Source of the DNA: Amorphoplanes friuliensis DSM 7358
GTDB lineage: Bacteria > Actinomycetota > Actinomycetes > Mycobacteriales > Micromonosporaceae
Length of the DNA: 64,000 bases
NCBI RefSeq assembly: GCF_000494755.1
Contig: NC_022657.1
Coordinates: 62,001 to 126,000, forward strand
Direction: 5' to 3'
Shown: piece by piece, positions 18,563 through 25,790 of the stretch
Numbering within the stretch: the stretch's first letter is position 1
Layout of the letters: the number at the start of each line of letters is the position of its first letter
The notes under the pieces: generated by a model
Told to the model about the DNA's origin: nothing
What the model saw: only the letters and a program-made list of their open reading frames with translations
Databases searched by the model: none
Translations under genes and position numbers: made by a program

Positions 18563-19386
18563 CCACTGAGTTGGAAGCACGACTGACGGAGAGCATGCAC
18601 CACCAGGTGGACGGGCTCGCCCTCTCCACCGACATCCTCGACCGCGCCACCCGCCGCCACCAGCGCCGCACCACCACCATCCGGATCGGGTACGCCCTGG
18701 GCGCCGCCGGTCTCGCCGGTGCTCTGGCCGCCGGCCTTTCCCTCGGTGGTGGCGCCGCCGAACCTCCCGCAGTCGTCCAGGCGGCGCCGGCGTCGATGCG
18801 TCTGGCGAACGCGGCCACGGCCAGCGACAACATCAGCTATCGCATCCACCTGAAGTCCGGCTCCCGCGTCGGCGACGGCGCCTTCGACCCGCGAACCGCC
18901 TCGGGCTATTTCCGGGTGCCCCAGGACGACTCCGTGACCACCGAGATCATGGTCAACGGCACGCGCTACATCGGCGGCGAACCACCCCTCGGCAAACTTC
19001 CGGCCGACAAGGGTCGCGGCGAGAAGTACGGCCGCTACGGCCAGTACCCCGGCAAGCACAAGAGCCTGTCACTCTTCGGGAACGGTGATGCCGTGGTCGG
19101 CGCAGCCGCCCCCAACCCGGCCGCGCTGTTCAAGGCCCTGTCCCAGGCCAACGCCACCACCAGCGAAAACCCCGACGGCACCTTCCACTTCGAGTACGCG
19201 ACCACGACGGGCGATGTCGCTCTCAACTCCGACGGCCGGATCGCCCGGATGACCCTCACCACGACGTGGCGGTCAACAGCCAAAGGCCGCCTGGACACCG
19301 GCCGGTTCGACACCACGATCGAGCTGTCCGACTACGGCCTGAAGGTCAAGGTCAAGCGCCCGGCCGATGTGGTCCCTACGAGCTGA
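18559..19386 (+). CDS. Membrane-anchored extracytoplasmic protein coupled to the sigma factor
   Basis: This 275-residue protein has a cytoplasmic head of about 45 residues (acidic then His/Arg-rich), one membrane helix at about 48-68 (Y-A-L-G-A-A-G-L-A-G-A-L-A-A-G-L), and an extracytoplasmic domain of about 200 residues with beta-rich character (alternating T-Y-R-I-H-L, A-S-G-Y-F-R-V). No zinc-type anti-sigma HXXXCXXC motif is present, so if it regulates the sigma factor it does so by another fold. ATGA overlap with the sigma gene implies a fixed ratio of the two products. It ends inside the convergent XRE gene (11-bp overlap). Confidence 0.75.
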   Translation: MTTELEARLTESMHHQVDGLALSTDILDRATRRHQRRTTTIRIGYALGAAGLAGALAAGLSLGGGAAEPPAVVQAAPASMRLANAATASDNISYRIHLKSGSRVGDGAFDPRTASGYFRVPQDDSVTTEIMVNGTRYIGGEPPLGKLPADKGRGEKYGRYGQYPGKHKSLSLFGNGDAVVGAAAPNPAALFKALSQANATTSENPDGTFHFEYATTTGDVALNSDGRIARMTLTTTWRSTAKGRLDTGRFDTTIELSDYGLKVKVKRPADVVPTS

Positions 19387-20584
19387 CCTGCATCCGTTCG
19401 CTCAACCCGCGCAGTTCGCTCCCGCCGGCCTGCCGGCGGGAGCGGTCGAGCAGGGCCCGGGTCGTCTCCGCCAGCTCGGCCGACGTGTGGACGTGCTGCG
19501 GCGCGATCCGCTCCGCGGTGAGCAGGAAACGGATCGCTTCACGGTCGCGTCCGCCGATGCGGGCCAGTGCTCGTGCGGTGTCGGCGTAGTAGAAGACCTG
19601 CCGGACACCCGCGGGGATCGTTGCCGGATCGGTCCGCTGGGCGATCTCCACCACCCGGCCCGGGTCACCGTCGTCGACCTCGATACTCATGCGCCAGATG
19701 TCCACATTGGTGGGCCCGAAGAACATGCCCATCGTGTCGGTCTCACCCGTACGCTGCGCCAGCTCCGCAGCCTCGTCGAGCCACTCCCGGCTGTCGTCGA
19801 GCCGCTCCCGGCACCGGCTGGCCAACGCGGCGACCAGGTGCAACGAGCCGAGCGCCTCGGGCCCGCCGGGCCTGGCAATGTGCCGGCCGAGGTCGTCGAT
19901 GGCCCGCTCGGCGATGGTCTGCCCCCGCTGGTACGACCCGCAGGCCGTGGCCGCCCTGGCCAGTATGTAAGCCGCGTGCCCCTGCAGAACCGGATCACCG
20001 GCCGCGTCGGCCGCATCCCGGCACCGCTCGGCAGCCAGGAAAGCGTCGGCGGGATACCCGAGGCTCCTCAGCACCGAGGACGCATTGGAGGTGGCATCAC
20101 AGAGCAACCGCAGTGCCTCGTACCGGTCCGGCCCGGCCGTCTCGGTGTGCAGGTCACTCAGCAGCCCGGGAAGCAGCCGCGCCGCACCGGCGTAGTCGCA
20201 GGCCTGATGCAGCGCATCAACCAGCGCAACCCCACGACTCAACTCGACCATCGGCAACGCGGCCCCAGCCGGCGCCTCACTCAGGTCGATATCGATCAAC
20301 GCGCGCCGCAGCCCGAGGACCCGCGCCCGCGCCGCCTTGGTCACCCGATCGGGTGCCGGCACCTCGGTGCTCACCAGATCGGCAGGCGAACACTCCAACG
20401 CCCCGGCGATGTCCGCCACCATGAACCGGTTGTCAGCCGCCTGCAGCCCACGCTCGATCCGACTCCAGGTGGCATGCGAAACCCCAGCGCGGCTGGCGGC
20501 GTACCGGACGCTCCACCCGCGAAGCAGCCTCCGGGCCCGGATGAGTCCGCCCACCGAGGTATCACCGCTACGTCGAGGCGTCAT
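19376..20584 (-). CDS. XRE-family regulator with TPR-like C-terminal domain
   Basis: This 402-residue protein has an N-terminal XRE helix-turn-helix (residues ~12-70: G-G-L-I-R-A-R-R-L-L-R-G-W-S, then A-S-R-A-G-V-S-H-A-T-W-S-R-I-E-R-G). About 300 residues of Ala/Leu-rich helical repeats follow, resembling tetratricopeptide arrays (A-L-R-L-L-C-D-A, A-A-Y-I-L-A-R-A). This layout is common in Streptomyces-type peptide or signal-sensing regulators. The ATG at 20584 has TAGCGT six bases upstream, suggesting a leaderless transcript. An inverted repeat AGTGGT-N10-ACCACT lies 30 bp upstream and could be its own operator. Its target is unknown. Confidence 0.84.
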   Translation of the reverse strand: MTPRRSGDTSVGGLIRARRLLRGWSVRYAASRAGVSHATWSRIERGLQAADNRFMVADIAGALECSPADLVSTEVPAPDRVTKAARARVLGLRRALIDIDLSEAPAGAALPMVELSRGVALVDALHQACDYAGAARLLPGLLSDLHTETAGPDRYEALRLLCDATSNASSVLRSLGYPADAFLAAERCRDAADAAGDPVLQGHAAYILARAATACGSYQRGQTIAERAIDDLGRHIARPGGPEALGSLHLVAALASRCRERLDDSREWLDEAAELAQRTGETDTMGMFFGPTNVDIWRMSIEVDDGDPGRVVEIAQRTDPATIPAGVRQVFYYADTARALARIGGRDREAIRFLLTAERIAPQHVHTSAELAETTRALLDRSRRQAGGSELRGLSERMQVSS

Positions 20585-20613
20585 AAAACGACGCTAACCC
20601 CCCACCGCCCAAC

Positions 20614-20635
20614 AGTGGTCCATCCTCGTACCACT
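20614..20635. promoter_or_regulatory. Inverted repeat AGTGGT-N10-ACCACT upstream of the XRE gene
   Basis: Perfect 6-bp arms separated by 10 nt lie between the XRE gene start and the NUDIX stop, upstream of the XRE TAGCGT -10. Possible autoregulatory operator. Confidence 0.4.
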
Positions 20636-21155
20636 ACATCCGCCCACCACCGGCCAACCACTCCGCATGCTGCCGGATCCGCGACACGTCTTCGGGAAAG
20701 CAGCTCTCCCACGACTGATCCAGCTTCATCCATGCGGCAGGCTGCCCAGGCTCGCCCACCAGCGGAACCGCCGAGTCCACAATCGCGGCATAGGACAAAC
20801 TCAGGCTCGCCGGCCTCTCAGGGTGATACGAGCGAACGTTGACACCGGCCGGCTGGTCGAAAAGCTCGGCCTCCACCCCGGTCTCCTCGAAAAGCTCCCG
20901 ACGTGCCGCGTCACGCGGCGTCTCACCGGGCTCGACCTGCCCACCGGGCGCAACCCAACCTCGCCACGGATGCTGCACCAGCAAAACCTGCGACAGGCCC
21001 GCATCGAACACCCAGACGTCCGCCCCCAGCGGATCCTCCGGACTGTCCCCAACAACGGCCACCCACGCGGCAACATCATCAAACGCAACCCGCGCCCGAC
21101 GAATATCACCCAACGCGGCCCCCAGCGACTGCCGCCGCAACTCCTCAAAACTCAC
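20634..21155 (-). CDS. NUDIX hydrolase
   Basis: This 173-residue protein carries a complete Nudix box, from G-G-Q-V-E-P-G-E through R-E-L-F-E-E-T-G-V, which binds Mg2+ and hydrolyses a nucleoside diphosphate linked to another group. Substrate cannot be deduced. A short N-terminal helix (residues 1-25) precedes the Nudix fold, and the C-terminus is W-L-A-G-G-G-R-M. Start is GTG at 21155; TAGGTT lies six bases before it, again fitting a leaderless mRNA. It lies upstream of the XRE gene on the same strand with 49 bp between. Confidence 0.88.
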   Translation of the reverse strand: MSFEELRRQSLGAALGDIRRARVAFDDVAAWVAVVGDSPEDPLGADVWVFDAGLSQVLLVQHPWRGWVAPGGQVEPGETPRDAARRELFEETGVEAELFDQPAGVNVRSYHPERPASLSLSYAAIVDSAVPLVGEPGQPAAWMKLDQSWESCFPEDVSRIRQHAEWLAGGGRM

Positions 21156-21306
21156 GATCGCAACCTAAAGACCGGGTACGACATCGCCGCCCATGAAGGC
21201 GACCCGCCGCAAGCCCGACCGGCCCAGAAGGGCGACAAAGCTAGCTGCAGTGCTCGGTGCCCGCTCACTCCACCACCACGGAAGTCCTGTTCACGAGCTA
21301 GCCGAC

Positions 21307-21322
21307 ATACCAAGGACGGTAT
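21307..21322. promoter_or_regulatory. ATACC-N6-GGTAT operator and -10 of the toxin-antitoxin pair
   Basis: Inverted repeat ATACC (21307-21311) and GGTAT (21318-21322) directly abuts a TATGCT -10 (21322-21327). The toxin-frame ATG follows six bases later. The placement fits autorepression by the downstream XRE antitoxin. Confidence 0.5.
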
Positions 21323-21333
21323 ATGCTCGTCGA

Positions 21334-21709
21334 ATGACCAGCCGTTACGACGTCGAGTTGGAACCCGAGGTGCGGAACTGGCTCGAGACGTTGCGGCTCA
21401 GGGATTACGCGAAGGGTCGAAGCCATGGCGGACATCCTCGCCGAACGAGCCGAGACGCTCGGCGAGCCATACTCGCGACATCTCAGCGGTAAGACACGTG
21501 AGCTGCGGTTTCACCTGGACCGCTCCGCCGTCCGGATCAGTTACTGGCTAGCCTCGGGTGCGCGAGCAGTCTTGCTGACGGTGTTCCGCAAGACCAGGCA
21601 GATCGAACGGGCTGAAGTCGCACGGGCGGTCGCCGCCCAGCAGGTCTGCGAGTCGCAGCATGAGGCGCACGCTCCCGCTACGGAGATCTACGACCGGAAA
21701 TGGCGCTGA
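21334..21709 (+). pseudogene. RelE/HigB-like toxin interrupted by a one-base frameshift
   Basis: The first frame (from ATG 21334) gives Y-D-V-E-L-E-P-E-V-R-N-W-L-E and L-R-D-Y-A-K, the N-terminus of RelE/HigB-family toxins. The second frame (to 21709) gives I-L-A-E-R-A-E-T-L-G-E-P-Y-S-R, R-E-L-R-F, then V-L-L-T-V-F-R-K-T, the remainder of the same family. Removing one G from the GGG at 21414-21416 joins them into one ~124-residue protein reading D-Y-A-K-V-E-A-M-A-D-I. The total length, 376 bases, equals 125 codons plus one, consistent with a +1 insertion. It could be a decayed toxin, a programmed frameshift or a sequencing error. The antitoxin downstream is intact. Confidence 0.78.
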
Positions 21710-21728
21710 CGAACGGGAGAGACAGACG

Positions 21729-22019
21729 ATGACCACACGTCACACCCGCTGGGAACGTACCGGAGCCGACGAGCACGTCGCCGCGTACGAGGAGGCCCGT
21801 GCGGCACTACTGCTCGGGCAGATGGTTCACGACCGGCGCACCGAACTGGCAATGACACAGGCCGACCTTGCGAACCGTGCCGGCATGACACAGCCCCAGC
21901 TCTCCCGTCTGGAGTCCGGCGGAGCCACCCCGACCGTGCCTCTACTGGCTCGCCTAGCTGCGGCTCTGGACGCAGACCTCGACATCGCCTTCCGCCCCCA
22001 CAACTCAGCCGCCGCTTGA
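21729..22019 (+). CDS. XRE-family antitoxin (HigA-like)
   Basis: This 96-residue helix-turn-helix protein has its HTH core at about 34-88: L-G-Q-M-V-H-D-R-R, then M-T-Q-A-D-L-A-N-R-A-G-M-T-Q-P-Q-L-S-R-L-E-S. The C-terminal D-L-D-I-A-F is typical of antitoxins paired with RelE/HigB-like toxins. The ATG at 21729 follows GGGAGAG, 19 bases after the toxin-frame stop. Toxin-first order is the HigBA layout. It should neutralise the toxin and repress the shared promoter, where an ATACC-N6-GGTAT repeat lies. With the toxin apparently broken, the antitoxin may be a relic or act as a stand-alone regulator. Confidence 0.84.
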   Translation: MTTRHTRWERTGADEHVAAYEEARAALLLGQMVHDRRTELAMTQADLANRAGMTQPQLSRLESGGATPTVPLLARLAAALDADLDIAFRPHNSAAA

Positions 22020-22127
22020 CCGCACACAGCAGAGCACAAAACAGCTGAGGCGCTCGCTCTAGCGGATCGTCCCAGGCGGCACCGCGCTCGCAAATCTTCG
22101 CGAGCCCGATCCTCAAGGAGGCGCCTG

Positions 22128-22190
22128 ATGAGCGCTCATCACGCAGCCTGCAGATTCAGCGCCACTGTCATGACAACCGACGTCGCCTGA
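22128..22190 (+). CDS. Possible 20-residue small ORF with ideal ribosome site
   Basis: ATG at 22128 follows a perfect AAGGAGG (22115-22121) at six bases. It encodes M-S-A-H-H-A-A-C-R-F-S-A-T-V-M-T-T-D-V-A, then TGA. The context is an otherwise gene-free 313-bp stretch between the antitoxin and tRNA-Gly. No homologue is recognised. It could be a leader peptide, a micro-protein or chance. Confidence 0.3.
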   Translation: MSAHHAACRFSATVMTTDVA

Positions 22191-22255
22191 TGCGAGCAAG
22201 GGAGTGACGACCAGCGCCCCCGGCGCGGGTCGAGCGACCACCGCACCGTGGGGGT

Positions 22256-22274
22256 CTGGGGGCTCGGCCCCCAG
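22256..22274. terminator. Hairpin CTGGGGGC-TCG-GCCCCCAG
   Basis: Perfect 8-bp GC-rich arms with a 3-nt loop, 59 bases beyond the 3' end of the minus-strand tRNA-Gly. No U-tract is present. It may end the tRNA transcript or be a chance GC hairpin. Confidence 0.4.
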
Positions 22275-22332
22275 GCCAGAATGGCGAAATCCCCCCATCC
22301 GCGCTTTCTGCGGACAGAGGGATCCCGGGATG

Positions 22333-22403
22333 AGCGGGTGACGGGAATCGAACCCGCACTGTCAGCTTGGGAAGCTGATGTTCTGCCATTGAACTACACC
22401 CGC
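22333..22403 (-). tRNA. tRNA-Gly, anticodon CCC
   Basis: The minus strand folds as a cloverleaf. The acceptor stem is GCGGGTG/CACCCGC with discriminator T, usual for bacterial tRNA-Gly. The D-arm region reads TAGTTCAATGGCAGAAC. The anticodon stem is TCAGC/GCTGA around the loop TTCCCAA, giving anticodon CCC (reads GGG). The T-arm carries GGTTCGATTCC. CCA is not encoded; the bases after the discriminator are CAT. Confidence 0.95.
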
Positions 22404-22548
22404 GAGCGGCCCCACTGTACCCGATCTGCGGGCGTCGTGGCGTAGCCGCCCCGAGGGCAAGACGCCGGCCGGGCGTGGTGCGGCCCAGCTCCCTCCCAGC
22501 CTGGCAGCTCCCCGCGGACGCAGGTCGCGGTGCCCGGCCGGCGGCCTG

Positions 22549-23061
22549 CTATCCGGTGGCGGCGACCAGGGGGCGGCCTGAGCTGCGGGCCTGGTCGTGC
22601 CACGTCTGGGTGATTGGTGGGTGGCGCAGGGTCATGGCTAGGGGGAGTGCGCCCGCCGGGCCGTGGCGGCGGACCATGGCGGTGTCGATGTCGAACTCGA
22701 ACAGCCGCCAGTCGACCATCGGTGAGGCGCGCAGGGCATCGGAGAGCCGGGCGATCACGGTGCGGTCGGTCACCGGGTGGGCGCGGCCCGCCACGTAAGC
22801 CTCGTCGTCGCTTTCCTCAGGTGGGTAGGAGTGCAGGGCGTAACGCCCGTCGCGCTCCAGGTCACGGCGTTTTGCCGAGTCGACCACGAAGCAGTAGAGC
22901 CCCTCGTCGGTGACGACCGGGGAGACCGGGTGCACGCGTGGGCCGCCGTCGGCACGGACCGTGGCGAGGTAGCCCATGCCGGGACCGTACTGCTGGAGCA
23001 GCGCGCGGATGGCCGAGGCGAGCTCGGGCTCAGCGGCGGCAAATTCGGACCAGGAAGCCAT
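22549..23061 (-). CDS. Pyridoxamine 5'-phosphate oxidase-fold (PPOX) protein
   Basis: This 170-residue split beta-barrel flavin- or F420-binding family protein contains [19 protein letters not shown], the hallmark first strands of the PPOX fold. It also has [14 protein letters not shown] and a C-terminal W-R-L-F-E-F-D. Related actinobacterial proteins are F420- or FMN-dependent reductases or heme-binding proteins; the substrate is unknown. The ATG at 23061 has TATGAT (minus strand 23073-23068) six bases upstream, so the transcript is probably leaderless. A LexA-like box directly abuts that -10, suggesting damage-induced expression. Confidence 0.83.
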   Translation of the reverse strand: MASWSEFAAAEPELASAIRALLQQYGPGMGYLATVRADGGPRVHPVSPVVTDEGLYCFVVDSAKRRDLERDGRYALHSYPPEESDDEAYVAGRAHPVTDRTVIARLSDALRASPMVDWRLFEFDIDTAMVRRHGPAGALPLAMTLRHPPITQTWHDQARSSGRPLVAATG

Positions 23062-23073
23062 GCGAACATCATA

Positions 23074-23089
23074 TCGAACATATGTACGA
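23074..23089. promoter_or_regulatory. LexA (SOS)-box-like palindrome TCGAACATATGTACGA
   Basis: Matches the actinobacterial SOS box TCGAAC-N4-GTTCGA at all but one position (GTACGA for GTTCGA). It lies between the -10 and -35 regions of the minus-strand PPOX gene and 47 bp upstream of the dcd ATG. Confidence 0.6.
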
Positions 23090-23136
23090 GACGACCACCG
23101 AACACGCACCTTAAAGCAGGTCGGTATGGTGTGGCG

Positions 23137-23715
23137 ATGCTGCTCTCCGACCGTGACCTGGTCTCCGAGATCAAGTCGGAAAACCTTGCTCTGGAGCCGT
23201 TCGAGCCGGAGCTGATGCAGCCGTCCAGCATCGACGTCCGGCTCGACCGCTTCTTCCGCGTGTTCAACAACCACCTCTACACGCACATCGACCCGGCCGA
23301 GCAGCAGGACGACCTCACCGCCCAGGTCGAGGTCGTCGACGGCCAGCCGTTCGTCCTGCACCCCGGCGAGTTCGTGCTGGCCTCGACCCTTGAAGTGATC
23401 ACCCTCGGCGATCAGCTCGCCGGCCGCCTCGAAGGCAAGAGCAGCCTCGGCCGCCTCGGCCTGCTCACCCACTCGACCGCCGGCTTCATCGACCCGGGCT
23501 TCTCCGGCCACGTCACCCTCGAGCTGTCCAACGTGGCCAATCTCCCGATCAAGCTCTGGCCCGGCATGAAAATCGGCCAGCTCTGCATCTTCCGCCTGTC
23601 CTCCCCGGCGGAACACCCCTACGGCTCGGCCGTCTACGGCTCCCGCTACCAGGGCCAGCGAGGCCCTACCCAGAGCCGCAGCCACCACAACTTCCGCACC
23701 TGGCCGACCGCCTGA
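23137..23715 (+). CDS. dcd: dCTP deaminase (possibly bifunctional with dUTPase)
   Basis: This 192-residue trimeric enzyme makes dUTP (or dUMP directly) from dCTP for thymidylate synthesis. Family motifs are M-L-L-S-D-R-D at the start, Q-P-S-S-I-D-V-R-L near residue 27, and then [23 protein letters not shown] and Y-G-S-R-Y-Q-G-Q. Actinobacterial members such as the mycobacterial enzyme are known to be bifunctional dCTP deaminase/dUTPases. The ATG at 23137 has TATGGT (23125-23130) six bases upstream and no ribosome site, so a leaderless mRNA is likely. The shared divergent region holds a LexA-like box. Confidence 0.94.
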   Translation: MLLSDRDLVSEIKSENLALEPFEPELMQPSSIDVRLDRFFRVFNNHLYTHIDPAEQQDDLTAQVEVVDGQPFVLHPGEFVLASTLEVITLGDQLAGRLEGKSSLGRLGLLTHSTAGFIDPGFSGHVTLELSNVANLPIKLWPGMKIGQLCIFRLSSPAEHPYGSAVYGSRYQGQRGPTQSRSHHNFRTWPTA

Positions 23716-23923
23716 AACCAGGTCAACGGCAAGGTCAATTTCATGTCGTGCCTGGTTGCATGTCCCTGATCGTCGCTCCCGCCGAGACCGGGCGGGCGCG
23801 GCCAATCGCCTGGCGGCTCATAACCAGCCACCCCCACCCTGCCAGCTCCGTGCTCCCCAATGTGCACTGAGCTCGGCCGCCTGGCCTGAGGCTTGGCCGG
23901 TCGGGGTGGAGCAGAAACGACGA

Positions 23924-23947
23924 CGGCCGAGCCCGAAGGCTCGGCCG
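23924..23947 (-). terminator. Terminator hairpin with UUCG-type loop after the secreted minus-strand gene
   Basis: Perfect 10-bp arms (23924-23933, 23938-23947) with loop CGAA, read as TTCG on the minus strand. This makes the very stable C-UUCG-G tetraloop. It lies 17 bp after the minus-strand stop at 23965, and dcd converges from the other side. Confidence 0.75.
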
Positions 23948-23964
23948 GTTCGTCAGGGTGTGGG

Positions 23965-24708
23965 TCAGCGGAGGCGGCCCGGCCACCAGTTGCCGGTGCG
24001 GAATCCGGTCGACCACTGGTGTTCGCTGCAGTCGCGGGTGGTGGCGAAGCGCTGCTCGTCGAGGATCGTGGTGACGCCGGCGTTGTAGGTGCCGAGGCCG
24101 AAGCCGATGCCGGTGACGGTCATGCGGGGGTTGTCGCGGACGACGTCGGCGAAGGTTTTTGTGGCGGGGCCTCCGGCGGTCTTGGGGAGGCCGGCGATCG
24201 TGGTGGAGGACGTCCACAGGGGTCCGTCGAGGACGTTCCACTCGGTGCGGACCTTGCGCTGCGGGTTGCCGCCGCCGATCGTGCCGAGGTAGTAGTACGG
24301 CTCGAAGATCAGGACGCCGGCGCCGGCCGCTGTTTTCACGTAGATGTGGTACGCGGGGACGGCGGCGTCGTTGACGATGGTGTTGTCGCCGGCTGTCGTG
24401 TCCAGCTTGACGGTTTCGTAGCTGACCTCGTTGACGGTGCTCGCGAGGACGGGCCGGATCGCCGTCTGCCAGGACACCTTGTCGACGTTGGTCGACCTGG
24501 TGGTGGTCAGTTTGATGCCGTCGGTGCCGACCGTGGCGGTGGCGCCACCGATCTTGGTTACGCCGGTGGTGGTGCTGTGCTTGACGATCGAGCACGGCCG
24601 GTGGGTGGAGGCGCTCGCGGGGGTGTTCACGGCGAAGCCGGCAAGTGCGGTGGCGACGGCGGCCGTCGCGGCCACCTGCCGCCTGCTCGGGAGGGAAATA
24701 ATGCTCAT
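23965..24708 (-). CDS. Secreted protein of unknown function
   Basis: This 247-residue protein has a signal peptide (R-R-Q-V-A-A-T-A-A-V-A-T-A-L-A-G-F-A-V, probable cleavage after A-S-A near residue 34). The Arg pair with the hydrophobic run could allow Tat export. The mature protein is Thr/Gly/Val-rich, probably all-beta, with two Cys (C-S-I near its N-terminus and D-C-S-E near the C-terminus) that could form a disulfide. It ends W-W-P-G-R-L-R. No family was recognised. TAAAAT lies six bases before the ATG, fitting a leaderless start. A UUCG-loop terminator follows. Confidence 0.72.
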   Translation of the reverse strand: MSIISLPSRRQVAATAAVATALAGFAVNTPASASTHRPCSIVKHSTTTGVTKIGGATATVGTDGIKLTTTRSTNVDKVSWQTAIRPVLASTVNEVSYETVKLDTTAGDNTIVNDAAVPAYHIYVKTAAGAGVLIFEPYYYLGTIGGGNPQRKVRTEWNVLDGPLWTSSTTIAGLPKTAGGPATKTFADVVRDNPRMTVTGIGFGLGTYNAGVTTILDEQRFATTRDCSEHQWSTGFRTGNWWPGRLR

Positions 24709-24818
24709 ACTCCCATTTTATCAGCATTGTCCGTTATCATCCGCGTTCGCGGACTCGGGGCAGCATCACCAGCGCTTGATCACTACGGTGTTCGTCGATG
24801 CCTATCCGGAAGGACACC

Positions 24819-25457
24819 GTGTTCCGTCTGCGCTTCTTCTCCGCGTCCGTTGCTGTGCTCGCCGCTGTTGTCTTCTCCGCTTCGCCCGTTCAAGCCGCGC
24901 CTGCCGCGGCCGTGTCGGGCGGCACGATCGAGGGCACGCTCACCTCGGCGAAGGGTGTCCCGGTCGCGGGCGTCCGGGTCCTCGTCTCCTCGTCGACCGG
25001 CAAGAACGACACCCTGCCGCTCGTCAGCACCGACGAGTCCGGGCACTACACCCTGACGCCGCTGCCGGCCGGGCGCTATCGCGTCGGCTTCTACTTCCCG
25101 GAGACGATGTCCGAGCAGTGGGTGCCGAAGGCGACGCGGGAGACGCGGGGTGCATGGTTCACGGTCCGCGACGGGCAGACCACCGTGGTGGACGAGTCGC
25201 TCTTCCCGACCGGCGCTCTGGACATCACGCTGCTCGGCCGGGACACCAGCGAGCCGCTGGCTGCTTTCTGCGTCGAGGCCATCGGTGACCGCTACCTGAA
25301 GACCGGCTGCACCACGACCGGTGTGCTGCACCTCGAAGAGCTGCCGGTCGACTCCTACCTCCTCATGGTCGAGGCGGACGGCGAGCCGGGTGTGAACCCG
25401 GAGTTTGCCGACGTCATCGAGGACACCACCACCGCGGTGGCGGTCCAGCAGCGCTAG
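24819..25457 (+). CDS. Secreted protein with carboxypeptidase-regulatory/SdrD-B-like beta domain
   Basis: This ~212-residue protein has a signal peptide (F-R-L-R-F-F-S-A-S-V-A-V-L-A-A-V-V-F-S, cleavage near A-Q-A). A prealbumin-like beta domain follows: G-T-I-E-G-T-L-T-S-A-K-G-V-P-V-A-G-V-R-V, then S-G-H-Y-T-L-T-P-L-P-A-G-R-Y-R-V, typical of carboxypeptidase-regulatory-like repeats. A second, weaker copy (G-A-L-D-I-T-L-L-G, L-H-L-E-E-L-P-V-D-S-Y) contains two Cys. The GTG at 24819 is preferred because GGAAGGA lies 4-5 bases upstream; an ATG at 24798 would add seven residues and has no ribosome site. Role unknown; probably extracellular structural or binding. Confidence 0.75.
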   Translation: MFRLRFFSASVAVLAAVVFSASPVQAAPAAAVSGGTIEGTLTSAKGVPVAGVRVLVSSSTGKNDTLPLVSTDESGHYTLTPLPAGRYRVGFYFPETMSEQWVPKATRETRGAWFTVRDGQTTVVDESLFPTGALDITLLGRDTSEPLAAFCVEAIGDRYLKTGCTTTGVLHLEELPVDSYLLMVEADGEPGVNPEFADVIEDTTTAVAVQQR

Positions 25458-25487
25458 GAATGCTCGTACGATCGCGGTGAGCATTCC
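25457..25487. promoter_or_regulatory. Inverted repeat GGAATGCTC-N13-GAGCATTCC around a -10
   Basis: Perfect 9-bp arms (25457-25465, 25479-25487) enclose TACGAT (25467-25472), a good -10 hexamer for the YciI gene. The repeat begins at the last base of the preceding stop codon. It may be an operator, a terminator, or both. Confidence 0.45.
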
Positions 25488-25508
25488 GCGTCTGAGAGGA
25501 ACACCGCC

Positions 25509-25790
25509 GTGTACCTGATGATCTCGACCTATCTCGCCCCGCTGGACCAGGTCGACCAGGCCCGTGAGGCGCACCTCGCGTTTGTCGGTGAGCTCGAGAG
25601 CGCCGGTGTGCTCGTCTCGGCGGGCCGGCAGAACCCGCCCGCGGGCGGGGTCATCCTGCTGAACGTCGACACCGAGGCCGAGGCCCGCGAGCTGATGGCG
25701 CCGGACCCCTACCTGCAGCAGGGCCTGGCCGAGTACGCCGCCACGGGCTGGACGCCCACCCGGGGTGTGCTCGCGGACTGGAAGAACTAA
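25509..25790 (+). CDS. YciI-family (YCII) protein
   Basis: This 93-residue ferredoxin-like alpha/beta protein has the family's conserved H22 (R-E-A-H-L-A-F-V) and a D-P-Y-L-Q-Q-G-L-A segment. YCII domains are small putative enzymes or dimer modules related to dehalogenase-like or muconolactone-isomerase folds; the substrate is unknown. The start is GTG at 25509 with GAGAGGAA about nine bases upstream. Its TAA overlaps the TAG of the convergent phosphotransferase remnant in CTAA. Confidence 0.85.
   Translation: MYLMISTYLAPLDQVDQAREAHLAFVGELESAGVLVSAGRQNPPAGGVILLNVDTEAEARELMAPDPYLQQGLAEYAATGWTPTRGVLADWKN

Larger units (their letters stand above)
22020..22332. other. Gene-poor interval between antitoxin and tRNA-Gly
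   Basis: Apart from the possible 20-codon ORF and a strong GC hairpin (22256-22274), no gene is apparent. Two further short repeats occur (CTCGCAAATCTTCGCGAG near 22087 and CCGC/GCGG near 22300). Its position beside a tRNA is where integrated elements often insert, but no integrase or direct repeat was found. Confidence 0.5.

Noticed and set aside
22020..22403. tRNA-Gly flank as a possible integration site of a mobile element
   Set aside because: No integrase, no duplicated tRNA 3' end and no change in composition was seen on either side.
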